Assembly: GCF_006546985.1 (NCBI RefSeq)
Contig: NZ_VATK01000011.1
Span: forward strand, 62,001-126,000
Source: Bacillus sp. 03113
Lineage (GTDB): Bacteria; Bacillota; Bacilli; Bacillales; Cytobacillaceae
Length of the DNA: 64,000 bases
Direction: 5' to 3'
Below, piece by piece: positions 17,433 to 24,884 of the stretch. The notes below the pieces were generated by a model. That model was given only the letters and a program-made list of their open reading frames with translations. It was not told the DNA's origin and did no database searches. The position numbers and the translations under genes were made by a program. How positions within the stretch are numbered: position 1 is the first letter of the stretch; the number at the start of each line of letters is the position of its first letter.

Positions 17433-18992
17433 ATGAGGTCAACCTTTATGGGATTAGAAACAGCGCGACGAGGTATGTATGCTCAGCAAAGCGCTCTGTA
17501 TACTACTGGTCAGAATATTGCCAATGCCAATACACCAGGCTATACACGCCAAAGGGTCAACTTTGAACAAACCGATCCTTATCCTTCTGTCGGCATGAAT
17601 CGTCCGCAAATTCCTGGACAAATGGGTACTGGAGTAAAGGCAGGGTCTATTCAGCGTGTACGAGAAAGTTTCCTGGACGTTCAATATCGCGGTGAAAATA
17701 GTAAAATGGGCTATTGGGAAACCCGATCAGGAGCTTTATCGAAAATGGAGCAAGTGATGAATGAACCGTCTGATTCCGGGCTTTCAAAAACAATGGATTT
17801 GTTTTGGCAATCACTCCAGGATCTAGCAGTAAATCCAAAAAATACAGGTGCCCGTTCTGTCGTTCGACAGCGTGGAGTAGCGGTAGCAGAGACGTTTCAT
17901 TATTTGCACACTACGCTAGCAGCTGAAAAAAATAATGTTAAGAATGAAATAAATGTTACGGAAAAACAAGTAAATTCTCTTGTAAATCAGATCCATCAAG
18001 TGAATCAACAAATTGGCAGTGTGGAGCCGCATGGTTACTTGCCAAACGATCTGTATGATGAAAGAGATCGACTGTTAGATGAGCTTTCTTCCTTAGTGAA
18101 CATAAAAGTAGAGTATGCAACACCTGAAGGGAATGCATCTCCGATTGCAGAAGGCAAGGCGATCGTCAAATTAACGACAGATAGTGGAACTGAATTAGGT
18201 GTATTGGTCAGTGATTCAAGCTATAACGAGATGAAGGTTAATAATATTAACTTGGATAATCCTGTTTCTACCATATCAATCGGTTCGACGAATCTATCAT
18301 TTGAAAGCTTTCAATCAAGCGGAAAGATGAAAAGTTTAATTGAATCGTATGGATTTCAGGATTCGAGCGGAAATGTGAAGGGGCTATTTTCAGATATGAT
18401 GACAGAGTTAGATAATTTGGCTTTTACATTTGCTAAGGAATTTAATGATGTACATAAAAGTGGATTAAGTCCGAATGAGATCAATAATGGAACAGGGAAT
18501 ACAGGATTTTTTATTGATACGAAGGATAACTCCGATGATTTAACCACTCCTTCAGATCGTAGAAATGGATTTGCAAGTAGAATAGGAATTTCACAAAATA
18601 TTTATAATAGCTTAGATAATATTGCGAATGCTTCGGCTAGCAACCCTACGTTAGGTGACTCTGGGGCGGTGTTGGCAATGGCTGACGTGATCAATAAAAA
18701 TTTTGATTATGGAAATAAAAATGAACAATCAAATTTTAGAAATTATTATGAAGCGGTTATCGGTCAAATGGCGGTTAATTCACAAGAAGCTGTAAGACTA
18801 ACAAGCAATAGTGAAGCGTTAAGACAGGCAGTTGATGATCGACGAGCATCTGTTAGTTCCGTATCATTAGATGAAGAAATGACGAATATGATTCAATTCC
18901 AGCATGCCTACAATGCATCAGCGCGAATGATCTCTTTAACGGATGAACTATTAGACACGATTATTAACGGCATGGGTGTCGGAGGAAGGTAG
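17433..18992 (+). CDS. flgK: Flagellar hook-associated protein FlgK (HAP1)
   Basis: FlgK forms the first junction ring between hook and filament. The 519-residue protein has the N-terminal FlgE/FlgK motif GLETARRGMYAQQSALYTTG followed by QNIANANTPGYTRQRV, and the paired C-terminal motif SVSLDEEMTNMIQFQHAYNASARMIS with TDELLDTIINGMGV, which together build the D0/D1 coiled coil. ATG 17433 follows GGAGGG. It is 14 bases after flgN and 11 before flgL. Confidence 0.97.
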   Translation: MRSTFMGLETARRGMYAQQSALYTTGQNIANANTPGYTRQRVNFEQTDPYPSVGMNRPQIPGQMGTGVKAGSIQRVRESFLDVQYRGENSKMGYWETRSGALSKMEQVMNEPSDSGLSKTMDLFWQSLQDLAVNPKNTGARSVVRQRGVAVAETFHYLHTTLAAEKNNVKNEINVTEKQVNSLVNQIHQVNQQIGSVEPHGYLPNDLYDERDRLLDELSSLVNIKVEYATPEGNASPIAEGKAIVKLTTDSGTELGVLVSDSSYNEMKVNNINLDNPVSTISIGSTNLSFESFQSSGKMKSLIESYGFQDSSGNVKGLFSDMMTELDNLAFTFAKEFNDVHKSGLSPNEINNGTGNTGFFIDTKDNSDDLTTPSDRRNGFASRIGISQNIYNSLDNIANASASNPTLGDSGAVLAMADVINKNFDYGNKNEQSNFRNYYEAVIGQMAVNSQEAVRLTSNSEALRQAVDDRRASVSSVSLDEEMTNMIQFQHAYNASARMISLTDELLDTIINGMGVGGR

Positions 18993-19003
18993 GTGAATAA
19001 TCC

Positions 19004-19897
19004 ATGCGTGTAACACAATCGATGCTTTCAAACAATTCACTTCGCAATTTAAGTGAAAGTTATAAACGACTAGGCAAGTATCAGGATCAAATATCAAGTC
19101 AAAGAAAAATCACGAAGCCTTCCGATGATCCTGTTGTAGCCATGAAAGGAATGTATTACCGCTCTAACTTAACGGAAGTAGAGCAATATAAAAGAAACTT
19201 ATCAGAGCTATATGTCTGGATGGATCATTCAGAAGCAGGGATTGATCAGGCAAATAGTGGATTGCAAAGAATTCGTGAACTGGTCATTCAAGGACAATCG
19301 GGCACAAATAGCCCGGAAAATCGTCAAGCAATTGCTCGTGAGATCGAACAATTGAAGGAAGATCTTGTGAATGTGGCGAACACTCAAGTAAATGGACGCT
19401 ATATTTTTCATGGGACAGATGTTTCAAATCCACCTGTTGTACCAAATTCCAATCCTCCTCAGGTTGCTTCAAATTTAGCGAGTTCATCAATTGATGGTTA
19501 TAAAGTGGAAGTATCAAAGGGAGTTTCTTTAAAAGCAAATGTGAATCCTGCCAATGTGTTTAATCAAGAACTCTTTAATGTCGTGCAGGGGATTCAAAAT
19601 AGCTTAGAAAACAATGATCCAACTCAATTAAATGGCTTGCTTGGACAACTAGATTCTGTCATGGATACTTTATCAGGTGAACGATCAGAGCTAGGGGCCC
19701 GTTATAATCGTTTAGAAATGGTTGAGGCTCGCATTGAACAGCAGGAAGTCATGGCGAATCAAATCTTATCGGATAATGAAGATATTGATATGGAAAAGGC
19801 GGTAACAGATTTAACCGTTCAAGAGAGTGTTCATCGAGCTGCTTTAAGTGTTGGGGCGAGGATCTTACAGCCGTCGTTAATGGACTTTTTAAGATAA
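19004..19897 (+). CDS. flgL: Flagellar hook-associated protein FlgL (HAP3)
   Basis: FlgL is the second junction protein, joining FlgK to the flagellin filament. The 297 residues start MRVTQSMLSNNSLRNLSESY and carry the flagellin-like N-domain (RKITKPSDDPVVAMKGMYYR) and a C-domain (ERSELGARYNRLEMVEARIEQQ and TVQESVHRAALSVGARILQ). It is the last gene before an intrinsic terminator, so the downstream yviE-fliW-csrA group may depend on read-through. Confidence 0.97.
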   Translation: MRVTQSMLSNNSLRNLSESYKRLGKYQDQISSQRKITKPSDDPVVAMKGMYYRSNLTEVEQYKRNLSELYVWMDHSEAGIDQANSGLQRIRELVIQGQSGTNSPENRQAIAREIEQLKEDLVNVANTQVNGRYIFHGTDVSNPPVVPNSNPPQVASNLASSSIDGYKVEVSKGVSLKANVNPANVFNQELFNVVQGIQNSLENNDPTQLNGLLGQLDSVMDTLSGERSELGARYNRLEMVEARIEQQEVMANQILSDNEDIDMEKAVTDLTVQESVHRAALSVGARILQPSLMDFLR

Positions 19898-19910
19898 ATA
19901 GCATGAAAGT

Positions 19911-19947
19911 AAGAGGATGACAGACAAATGAAGTCATCCTCTTTTTT
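19911..19947 (+). terminator. Terminator between flgL and yviE
   Basis: AAGAGGATGAC (19911-19921) pairs perfectly with GTCATCCTCTT (19933-19943), followed by TTTT. It separates flgK-flgL from yviE-fliW-csrA. Confidence 0.85.
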
Positions 19948-19979
19948 AGAATATACCTTTTAAAGAGGAGGGATTTAAC

Positions 19980-20567
19980 ATGTTTCCTCAAATTCGATTA
20001 CAATCAAGCTTTGCTCAAATTGATATCCATACACAAAGAGGCTCTATTGAAATCGAACAGCCAAAAGCAGATTTAGAGATTGAACAGCCCCGAGCTGAAC
20101 TAAATATCGAGCGAACACCTTCCAAGCTAACAATTGATCAAACGAAAGCGAGGGAAGACGTAGGAATAAAGTCGATGACAAGAATGCTTGAGGATGCAGC
20201 CCAGAAAGGCCGACAAGATTTGCTTGAAGGGATTGCAAGAAGAGCCGAGGACGGGGATGAGCTCATGAAAATTGAAAATGGTCGAGGAGCTATTGCGAGA
20301 ATCGCCAAAAGGAATAGCGAACGAGGTCCATATAATATTAATATAGGCTGGATTCCCTCTGCTGGAAGTGTAAAAATAGATTATGACCCAGGAACAATTG
20401 ATATTCAATGGAATCCGCAAAAGCCGATCATTCATAGTAAGATCAATAAACCTATTTATCAATTTCATCCTAGTCAGGTTCAAGTTCAGTTGAAGCAATA
20501 TCCTACATTAAAGGTTGATTTTGAAAATCTAAAATACGTAGGGACGAATTATGAACAGTATATTTAA
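19980..20567 (+). CDS. yviE: YviE family protein (DUF6470)
   Basis: This 195-residue protein has no membrane segment. The N-terminal 55 residues are a run of short imperfect repeats built on IEQPKADLEIEQPRAELNIE, followed by a helix (VGIKSMTRMLEDAAQKGRQDLLEG) and a beta-rich end (GSVKIDYDPGTIDIQWNP). The family is conserved between flgL and fliW in Bacillus, and its function is not known to me. ATG 19980 is preceded by GAGGAGGG. fliW begins 15 bases after its stop. Confidence 0.9.
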   Translation: MFPQIRLQSSFAQIDIHTQRGSIEIEQPKADLEIEQPRAELNIERTPSKLTIDQTKAREDVGIKSMTRMLEDAAQKGRQDLLEGIARRAEDGDELMKIENGRGAIARIAKRNSERGPYNINIGWIPSAGSVKIDYDPGTIDIQWNPQKPIIHSKINKPIYQFHPSQVQVQLKQYPTLKVDFENLKYVGTNYEQYI

Positions 20568-20582
20568 AGGGAATGATGAAGA

Positions 20583-21032
20583 ATGAAAATAAACACGAAA
20601 TTTCATGAAGAGATTGACGTTCAGAAAGAAGAGATCCTGCATTTCAAAAAAGGAATTCCTGGTTTTCCAGATGAAAAAGAGTTTGTTATTTTACCTCTTT
20701 CCAATGATGGAACCTTTTCTGTTATGCAATCCGTTTCTACTGAGAGATTAGCTTTTATCATTGCTGATCCGTTTGCTTTTTTCCAAGAATACGATTTTCA
20801 ATTAGAAGAGCATGCTGTTAAAACGCTACTGCTGCTTTCAGAAAAGGATGTAAAGATCTTTGTCATCTTAACGATCAACGAACCGTTTGAAAAAACAACA
20901 GCAAATTTACAGGCGCCGATCGTCATTAATACAGCAACCAAAGAAGCACAACAGGTAATTTTAAATGATCCAGCCTACACAACAAAGCATTCCATTTTTT
21001 CAAAACCACAGCCTGTAACCGTAAAGGAGTGA
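20583..21032 (+). CDS. fliW: Flagellar assembly factor FliW
   Basis: FliW binds flagellin in the cytoplasm and, when flagellin is low, binds CsrA instead and releases hag translation from repression. The 149-residue protein has the family pattern EEILHFKKGIPGFPDEKEFVIL at about residues 15-36, FIIADPFAFFQEYDFQL, and NLQAPIVINTATKEAQQVIL. It is five bases upstream of csrA, its regulatory partner, and two genes upstream of hag, its other partner. Confidence 0.96.
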   Translation: MKINTKFHEEIDVQKEEILHFKKGIPGFPDEKEFVILPLSNDGTFSVMQSVSTERLAFIIADPFAFFQEYDFQLEEHAVKTLLLLSEKDVKIFVILTINEPFEKTTANLQAPIVINTATKEAQQVILNDPAYTTKHSIFSKPQPVTVKE

Positions 21033-21036
21033 AGCC

Positions 21037-21255
21037 ATGCTCGTTTTAACACGAAGACCAGGAGAAGTCATTAAAATTGGAGACGACATCGAAATTATGG
21101 TCGTCGCCACAAAAGGAGACCAGGTAAAAATCGGCATAAAAGCACCAAAAACGGTTGAAATCCTCCGCAAGGAAGTACACGACCAAATAATCAACGAAAA
21201 CCAACTAGCATCCCAGGACATTACAAATATCCTAAAAATCTTTCGAGAAAAATAG
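21037..21255 (+). CDS. csrA: Translational regulator CsrA
   Basis: CsrA is a small RNA-binding protein that blocks translation of hag mRNA by binding GGA motifs in its leader. The 72 residues start MLVLTRRPGEVIKIGDDIEI and continue VVATKGDQVKIGIKAPKTVEILRKEV, fully matching the family, including the RNA-contacting N-terminal strand and the VKIGIKAP region. AAGGAGTGAAGCC gives the ribosome site. Candidate target hairpins lie 100-140 bases downstream in the hag leader. Confidence 0.97.
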   Translation: MLVLTRRPGEVIKIGDDIEIMVVATKGDQVKIGIKAPKTVEILRKEVHDQIINENQLASQDITNILKIFREK

Positions 21256-21276
21256 AGAAAAATACAGTAATGTTAT

Positions 21277-21303
21277 TAAACACCTATGACTTTCTGACGA
21301 TAT
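21277..21303 (+). promoter_or_regulatory. SigD promoter of hag
   Basis: TAAA (21277-21280), exactly 15 bases, then GACGATAT (21296-21303), which is one base off the SigD consensus GCCGATAT. Transcription should begin around 21310, giving a leader of about 88 bases. Confidence 0.88.
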
Positions 21304-21313
21304 ATACTTCGAG

Positions 21314-21346
21314 GAGTTAAACAAGGGCGGCCGACCTTGTCAACTC
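21314..21346 (+). promoter_or_regulatory. 5' stem-loop of the hag transcript
   Basis: GAGTT (21314-21318) pairs with AACTC (21342-21346) and ACAAGG (21321-21326) with CCTTGT (21335-21340). The hairpin starts within a few bases of the expected transcript end, so it may protect the abundant flagellin mRNA from decay (inference). Confidence 0.6.
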
Positions 21347-21353
21347 GAAAAAT

Positions 21354-21395
21354 GTTCACAAGGAAGTGGACAAGAAAATTCAAGGAGGAAATGAA
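21354..21395 (+). promoter_or_regulatory. Two CsrA-type GGA hairpins in the hag leader
   Basis: Upstream hairpin: GTTCAC (21354-21359) pairs with GTGGAC (21366-21371), leaving AAGGAA in the loop. Downstream hairpin: TTCA (21379-21382) pairs with TGAA (21392-21395), with the ribosome site AGGAGG in the loop. A loop-exposed GGA upstream plus a GGA at the ribosome site is the arrangement known for CsrA control of hag in B. subtilis. Confidence 0.7.
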
Positions 21396-21397
21396 CA

Positions 21398-23020
21398 ATG
21401 AGAATTAATCACAATATTGCGGCACTTAACACATATCGTCAGTTTAATGCTGCCAACGGTGCGCAAGGTAAATCAATGGAGAAATTGTCTTCAGGTCTTC
21501 GTATTAACCGTGCAGGGGATGACGCAGCTGGTTTAGCAATCTCTGAGAAAATGCGTGGACAAATTCGTGGGTTAGATCAGGCTTCAGCAAACTCTCAAGA
21601 TGCAATTTCTTTAATTCAAACAGCTGAGGGTGCTTTAAACGAAACTCACTCAATTCTTCAACGTCAACGTGAATTAGCAACTCAAGCGGCTAATGATACA
21701 AACACAGCAGAAGACCGTAAAAACATTCAAGATGAAATGGATCAATTAGGCAAAGAAATTGATCGTATTGCTGAAACAACTCAGTTCAACACAAAGAACC
21801 TATTAGATGGTTCAATGGATAAGACAACTGTAGCAGGTGCAAATACAACTGCTAATACATCTTTAGGTACTTCAGGCGCAGTTGCCACTCTTTTAACAGC
21901 AGTTACTGATAAAGATGGTAACAGCTTAGGTATTGCAGCAGGAGATACAATTGAAGTTTCATATGTTATGAACGGTCAAACTGTTACTAACTCATTTGTA
22001 TCAGATGCTACAACAACACTTGGCGATTTAACAAATACTGATGGTCAAGGCGGAACAGCAGATGCTAACTTAGCAGCGTTAGCTAACACAGCTGCAGGAG
22101 ATGGCGTTGAGTTTGACGCAGCTGCTACTGGTGAAGCAGGAGCTATTCATGGTTTCACAGTTACTGTTAAGGATTCTAGTGGTAATGTAAGAACTGGAGC
22201 ATCTAATGCACTTTCTAGTTTCTCTGAAACAACTCAAGCAACTGATATTCATTCCGATGGTTCATCTACATTCCAAATCGGTGCTAACACTGGTCACAAC
22301 ATCAATTTAGCAATCAAAGACATGGGTTCTTCAGCTCTAGGGGTAAAAGACCTTAAAGTTGGAAATCAAGGTCAAGCCAACGTAGCGATCAAAGTTATTG
22401 ATGAAGCAATCGCAAAAGTTTCAGCAGAACGTTCAAATCTTGGTGCTACTCAAAACCGTTTAGAACATACAATCAACAACTTGAACACATCTTCTGAAAA
22501 CTTAACTGCTGCGGAATCTCGTATCCGTGACGTAGATTATGCTTTAGCTGCGTAAGTAGAAAGCGTAGCTAAGCACAGTCGTCCTAGCTGGTAACGGCTA
22601 GAGATCATAATCGGGTGAATTGCTGGAAACCCCTTAGAGTTTTTCTTACCACAACGTAGTTGGAAACGACAGGCGTGATGGTATAAAAAAAGAAAAGATT
22701 GGGCAATCAGCAGCCAAGCTCCTGTCTCGAAAGAGTGGAGAAGGTTCAACGACTAGGATATACCATCTAAGGCGAAAGCTATGATGATGAAATCCGTAGG
22801 TGAAACAATGGTCATCAGCATTGTTAATCCGAAGTGCCCGACCCCTACTAGATTGCTAGAGGGTGAAGATATAGTCTTGTCATTTATGAAAGTAAATGTT
22901 CGCACGATGGCGAAAGAAATGATGAACCAAACAAAGAATTCTATTCTTTCTCAAGCAGCACAAGCAATGTTGGCTCAAGCCAATCAACAGCCGCAGGGTG
23001 TGCTTCAACTTCTTCGTTAA
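21398..23020 (+). CDS. hag: Flagellin, coding sequence interrupted by a group I intron (exons 21398-22540 and 22910-23020)
   Basis: Flagellin is the filament protein exported by the flagellar type III system. Exon 1 (381 codons) starts at ATG 21398 behind AGGAGG and gives the conserved N-domain MRINHNIAALNTYRQFN, SSGLRINRAGDDAAGLAIS and the conserved C-side NNLNTSSENLTAAESRIRD. Unspliced, the frame would end at TAA 22553-22555, just after ESRIRDVDYALAA. Joining 22540 to 22910 instead gives RDVDYAKEMMNQTKNS followed by ILSQAAQAMLAQANQQPQ and GVLQLLR, exactly the missing flagellin C-terminal helix. The spliced protein has 417 residues; the variable middle part is about 110 residues longer than in B. 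subtilis. The gene has its own SigD promoter and CsrA-type leader. The splice site is my reading and could shift by one or two codons. Confidence 0.93.
22541..22909 (+). ncRNA. Group I self-splicing intron in hag
   Basis: The 369-nt intron shows all four conserved core elements in order: P (AATTGCTGGAAACCCC, 22618-22633), Q (AATCAGCAGCCAAGCT, 22705-22720), R (GTTCAACGACTAGGA, 22744-22758) and S (AAGATATAGTC, 22866-22876). GACTA in R pairs with TAGTC in S to form P7. P1 is a nine-pair helix, 22537-22545 with 22560-22568, in which T22540, the last exon base, forms the required U.G pair with G22565. The intron ends in G22909 (omega-G). The first exon-2 bases G22910 and C22911 can pair with C22564 and G22563 as a short P10. 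No endonuclease gene is present. The subgroup was not assigned. Group I introns in flagellin genes have been reported from thermophilic bacilli (Geobacillus), from memory. Confidence 0.93.
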
Positions 23021-23037
23021 TAATCTTTATCAAATTG

Positions 23038-23062
23038 GGGACTCTAGTTATGCTAGGGTCTC
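23038..23062 (+). terminator. Probable hag terminator
   Basis: GACTCTAG (23040-23047) pairs with CTAGGGTC (23053-23060) with one wobble and can be extended by two pairs. The following T-run is short, so termination may be partial. Confidence 0.5.
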
Positions 23063-23089
23063 TTTACTATAAGTGAATTGGAGAAATAA

Positions 23090-23281
23090 GTGCTTATGGT
23101 GATGTTTAGAGAAAATCGAGAACTAGTAGCTCTAGAATTAGAAAATCTAATTTTACGAATCCATGAAGAACATCAGGTATCTAATCTTGTGTTTATGGAA
23201 CAAACCGATCACTATTGTGTATTTAGAGGACATAAAAATGGGACAAAATGTTATTTAAGTTTGATAAAAATTGTACAGTAG
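23090..23281 (+). CDS. Small hypothetical protein
   Basis: This is a possible 63-residue protein right after hag: a helical first half (RENRELVALELENLILRIHEEH) and a second half rich in beta-type residues (LVFMEQTDHYCVFRG, GTKCYLSLIKIVQ). GGAG at 23080-23083 lies six bases before GTG 23090; ATG 23096 or 23102 are alternatives. I do not recognise the family. Codon use looks normal, but the length makes it uncertain. Confidence 0.5.
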   Translation: MLMVMFRENRELVALELENLILRIHEEHQVSNLVFMEQTDHYCVFRGHKNGTKCYLSLIKIVQ

Positions 23282-23334
23282 GTTCTATTATTGAAGGACT
23301 GGGAAAATTGGATTGAATATAATGAAATTCAATG

Positions 23335-23363
23335 TTGATAATTCTTATAGGAATTGTTATAAT
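23335..23363 (+). promoter_or_regulatory. SigA promoter of the DsbA-like gene
   Basis: TTGATA (23335-23340), 17 bases, TATAAT (23358-23363): a near-consensus vegetative promoter about 40 bases before the next start codon. Confidence 0.75.
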
Positions 23364-23401
23364 TTTTTAATGAAATAAAGATTGAATTTTATGGAAAGCG
23401 A

Positions 23402-23929
23402 GTGAGAGAATTGACGAATCAGATTGAGGAGGCTCTATTAAGTTTTGGACAGAAAGATGCGCCTGTAAAGGTTGAAGTGTTTTTGAATTTAGCGTGCCCT
23501 TATTGCGCTTCATTTTATGGTATTGCAGAAGATGTTTTAAAAGACTACATAGATAATAGGCAAGTTGAATTCATTGTAAAGCATTATGACAAGCCTAGGG
23601 AGATGTTGTTAAATGGTACGTTAATCAACCTATTCCTAGATTATGAGAATCCATCGCATGTGAAAGAAACCTTAAAGGAATTATTTGAAACACAAGGAAA
23701 ATGGGATCAATTGAATAATCAAGAAATCAAAAATCTATTATCAGAAAAATACCATTTAAAAGAAGAGCCACAAAATACCGAAATTAGTTTGAATGTAACT
23801 GCAGAGGCCATTCGCAGAAATGTGAAAATGGTGCCTACTGTTTTTATCAATAACAAAGAATATCAATATCCTACTGAAATAACGGCAGAGGAATTGAAAA
23901 TTGAAATTGAGGCGGCACTAGAAAAATAA
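23402..23929 (+). CDS. DsbA/thioredoxin-like protein (DSBA_2-type)
   Basis: This 175-residue thioredoxin-fold protein has the redox motif Cys32-Pro-Tyr-Cys35 in LNLACPYCASFYG and the cis-proline strand VPTVFINNKEYQYP. It has no signal peptide, so it probably works in the cytoplasm, perhaps as an oxidoreductase or a FrnE/DsbG-like factor. Close relatives in Bacillus are annotated only as thioredoxin domain proteins. GTG 23402 is kept as start; TTG 23411 is an alternative because neither has an ideal ribosome site. It stands alone with its own promoter. Confidence 0.8.
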   Translation: MRELTNQIEEALLSFGQKDAPVKVEVFLNLACPYCASFYGIAEDVLKDYIDNRQVEFIVKHYDKPREMLLNGTLINLFLDYENPSHVKETLKELFETQGKWDQLNNQEIKNLLSEKYHLKEEPQNTEISLNVTAEAIRRNVKMVPTVFINNKEYQYPTEITAEELKIEIEAALEK

Positions 23930-24245
23930 TATTATTAGATAACTCCCTCGAATACATAATGAGAGCAAAAGTAGGACTTATTAACATAACAAAAATTAAA
24001 TGACTCCTTAGTCCCTTAATCTATAACCTATTTATATGTGGTGATTAAAAAGGTCCTTAGGTGAAGATAATAGCATGAAATCTATTTATATAAAAAAAGT
24101 GCTGCAAATTATTTTTTTATTATTTTATTGTTTCCTAGGTTAATTTTATGAAAGTGCACTTTTCAAAAAAGTAATTGTAATAAATAGATCTGTTTTACTG
24201 CAACTATAAAACCAAGTAAAAATATAGTTTTAAAGGGGAATTAAT
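23930..24245. other. Gene-free AT-rich spacer
   Basis: No gene, clear promoter pair or strong hairpin was found in these 316 bases between the thioredoxin-like gene and the AhpD-like gene. The last part contains the AAAGGGG ribosome site of the next gene. Confidence 0.5.
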
Positions 24246-24884
24246 GTGAGTATAAACGATATCGGTAAGCAATTATCAAAGCTCCCAAGTATTCATCCGG
24301 AGTTTTTTCAGAAATATAGAAGTTTTGCAGATGATGTATGGCAAAAAGGAGTCCTTTCTGCAAAAGAAAAAGAAATCATTGCCGTTTCGGTGACAACAGT
24401 CACGAAATGTTCTTATTGCACAAAGTTTCATTCAAAAAAAGCAAAACGAGTAGGTGTTACAGCTGAAGAATTAATAGAAGGTGCGATTATTGCTACTTCA
24501 ATTGAGACAGGAACTGCACTTTTGCCTTCTATTTCTATTAGTCTATTTGAGAGATTAGGAGTTGAGAATCAAGAAAAGTCGTTAAAGAAGCTTTTTCCTG
24601 ATCAATATACACATTTACACGATTTGCTAATCTTACCTTTTGTCGATTCTGTAGGCCTTCTGCCAACAAAACTTGTTATTTTGATTTCATATGCTGTGGC
24701 ACACGCTTTGAGGTCTAGTGAGTATATTGATAAACTTCAAACCGTTGCAAGTGAACACAAGGTAAGTGAACAAGAGTTAAACGAGGCAAGTTTAATTGCT
24801 GCAGCATTACGAGCTGGAAGTACAGTAAGACATTTGGCAGATGTTTTGGATGTTGTAGATGCAGAGAGGAGTCCAACGGTGTGA
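24246..24884 (+). CDS. Carboxymuconolactone decarboxylase / AhpD-like protein
   Basis: This 212-residue all-helical protein contains the AhpD-type redox motif TKCSYCTKFHSKKAKRVGV with Cys55, Cys58 and His62. Such proteins are peroxidase-like or disulfide-exchange enzymes; the substrate is unknown. A second, degenerate repeat of the fold appears in the C-terminal half (LLILPFVDSVGLLPTKLVIL and ASLIAAALRAGSTVRHLADV). GTG 24246 follows AAGGGG. The stop overlaps the start of the permease gene by four bases (GTGA), so its product is probably made together with the ABC importer downstream. Confidence 0.85.
   Translation: MSINDIGKQLSKLPSIHPEFFQKYRSFADDVWQKGVLSAKEKEIIAVSVTTVTKCSYCTKFHSKKAKRVGVTAEELIEGAIIATSIETGTALLPSISISLFERLGVENQEKSLKKLFPDQYTHLHDLLILPFVDSVGLLPTKLVILISYAVAHALRSSEYIDKLQTVASEHKVSEQELNEASLIAAALRAGSTVRHLADVLDVVDAERSPTV

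Noticed and set aside
21398-22555. hag as a frameshifted or truncated pseudogene
   Set aside because: The missing C-terminus is present in perfect form downstream, and the interruption has a full ribozyme core. Disabling mutation is not needed to explain it.
22781-23020. Possible separate small protein ending in a flagellin tail
   Set aside because: Its first 43 codons run through the R-S part of the group I intron and only the end is protein-like. It is the intron tail plus hag exon 2, not an independent gene.
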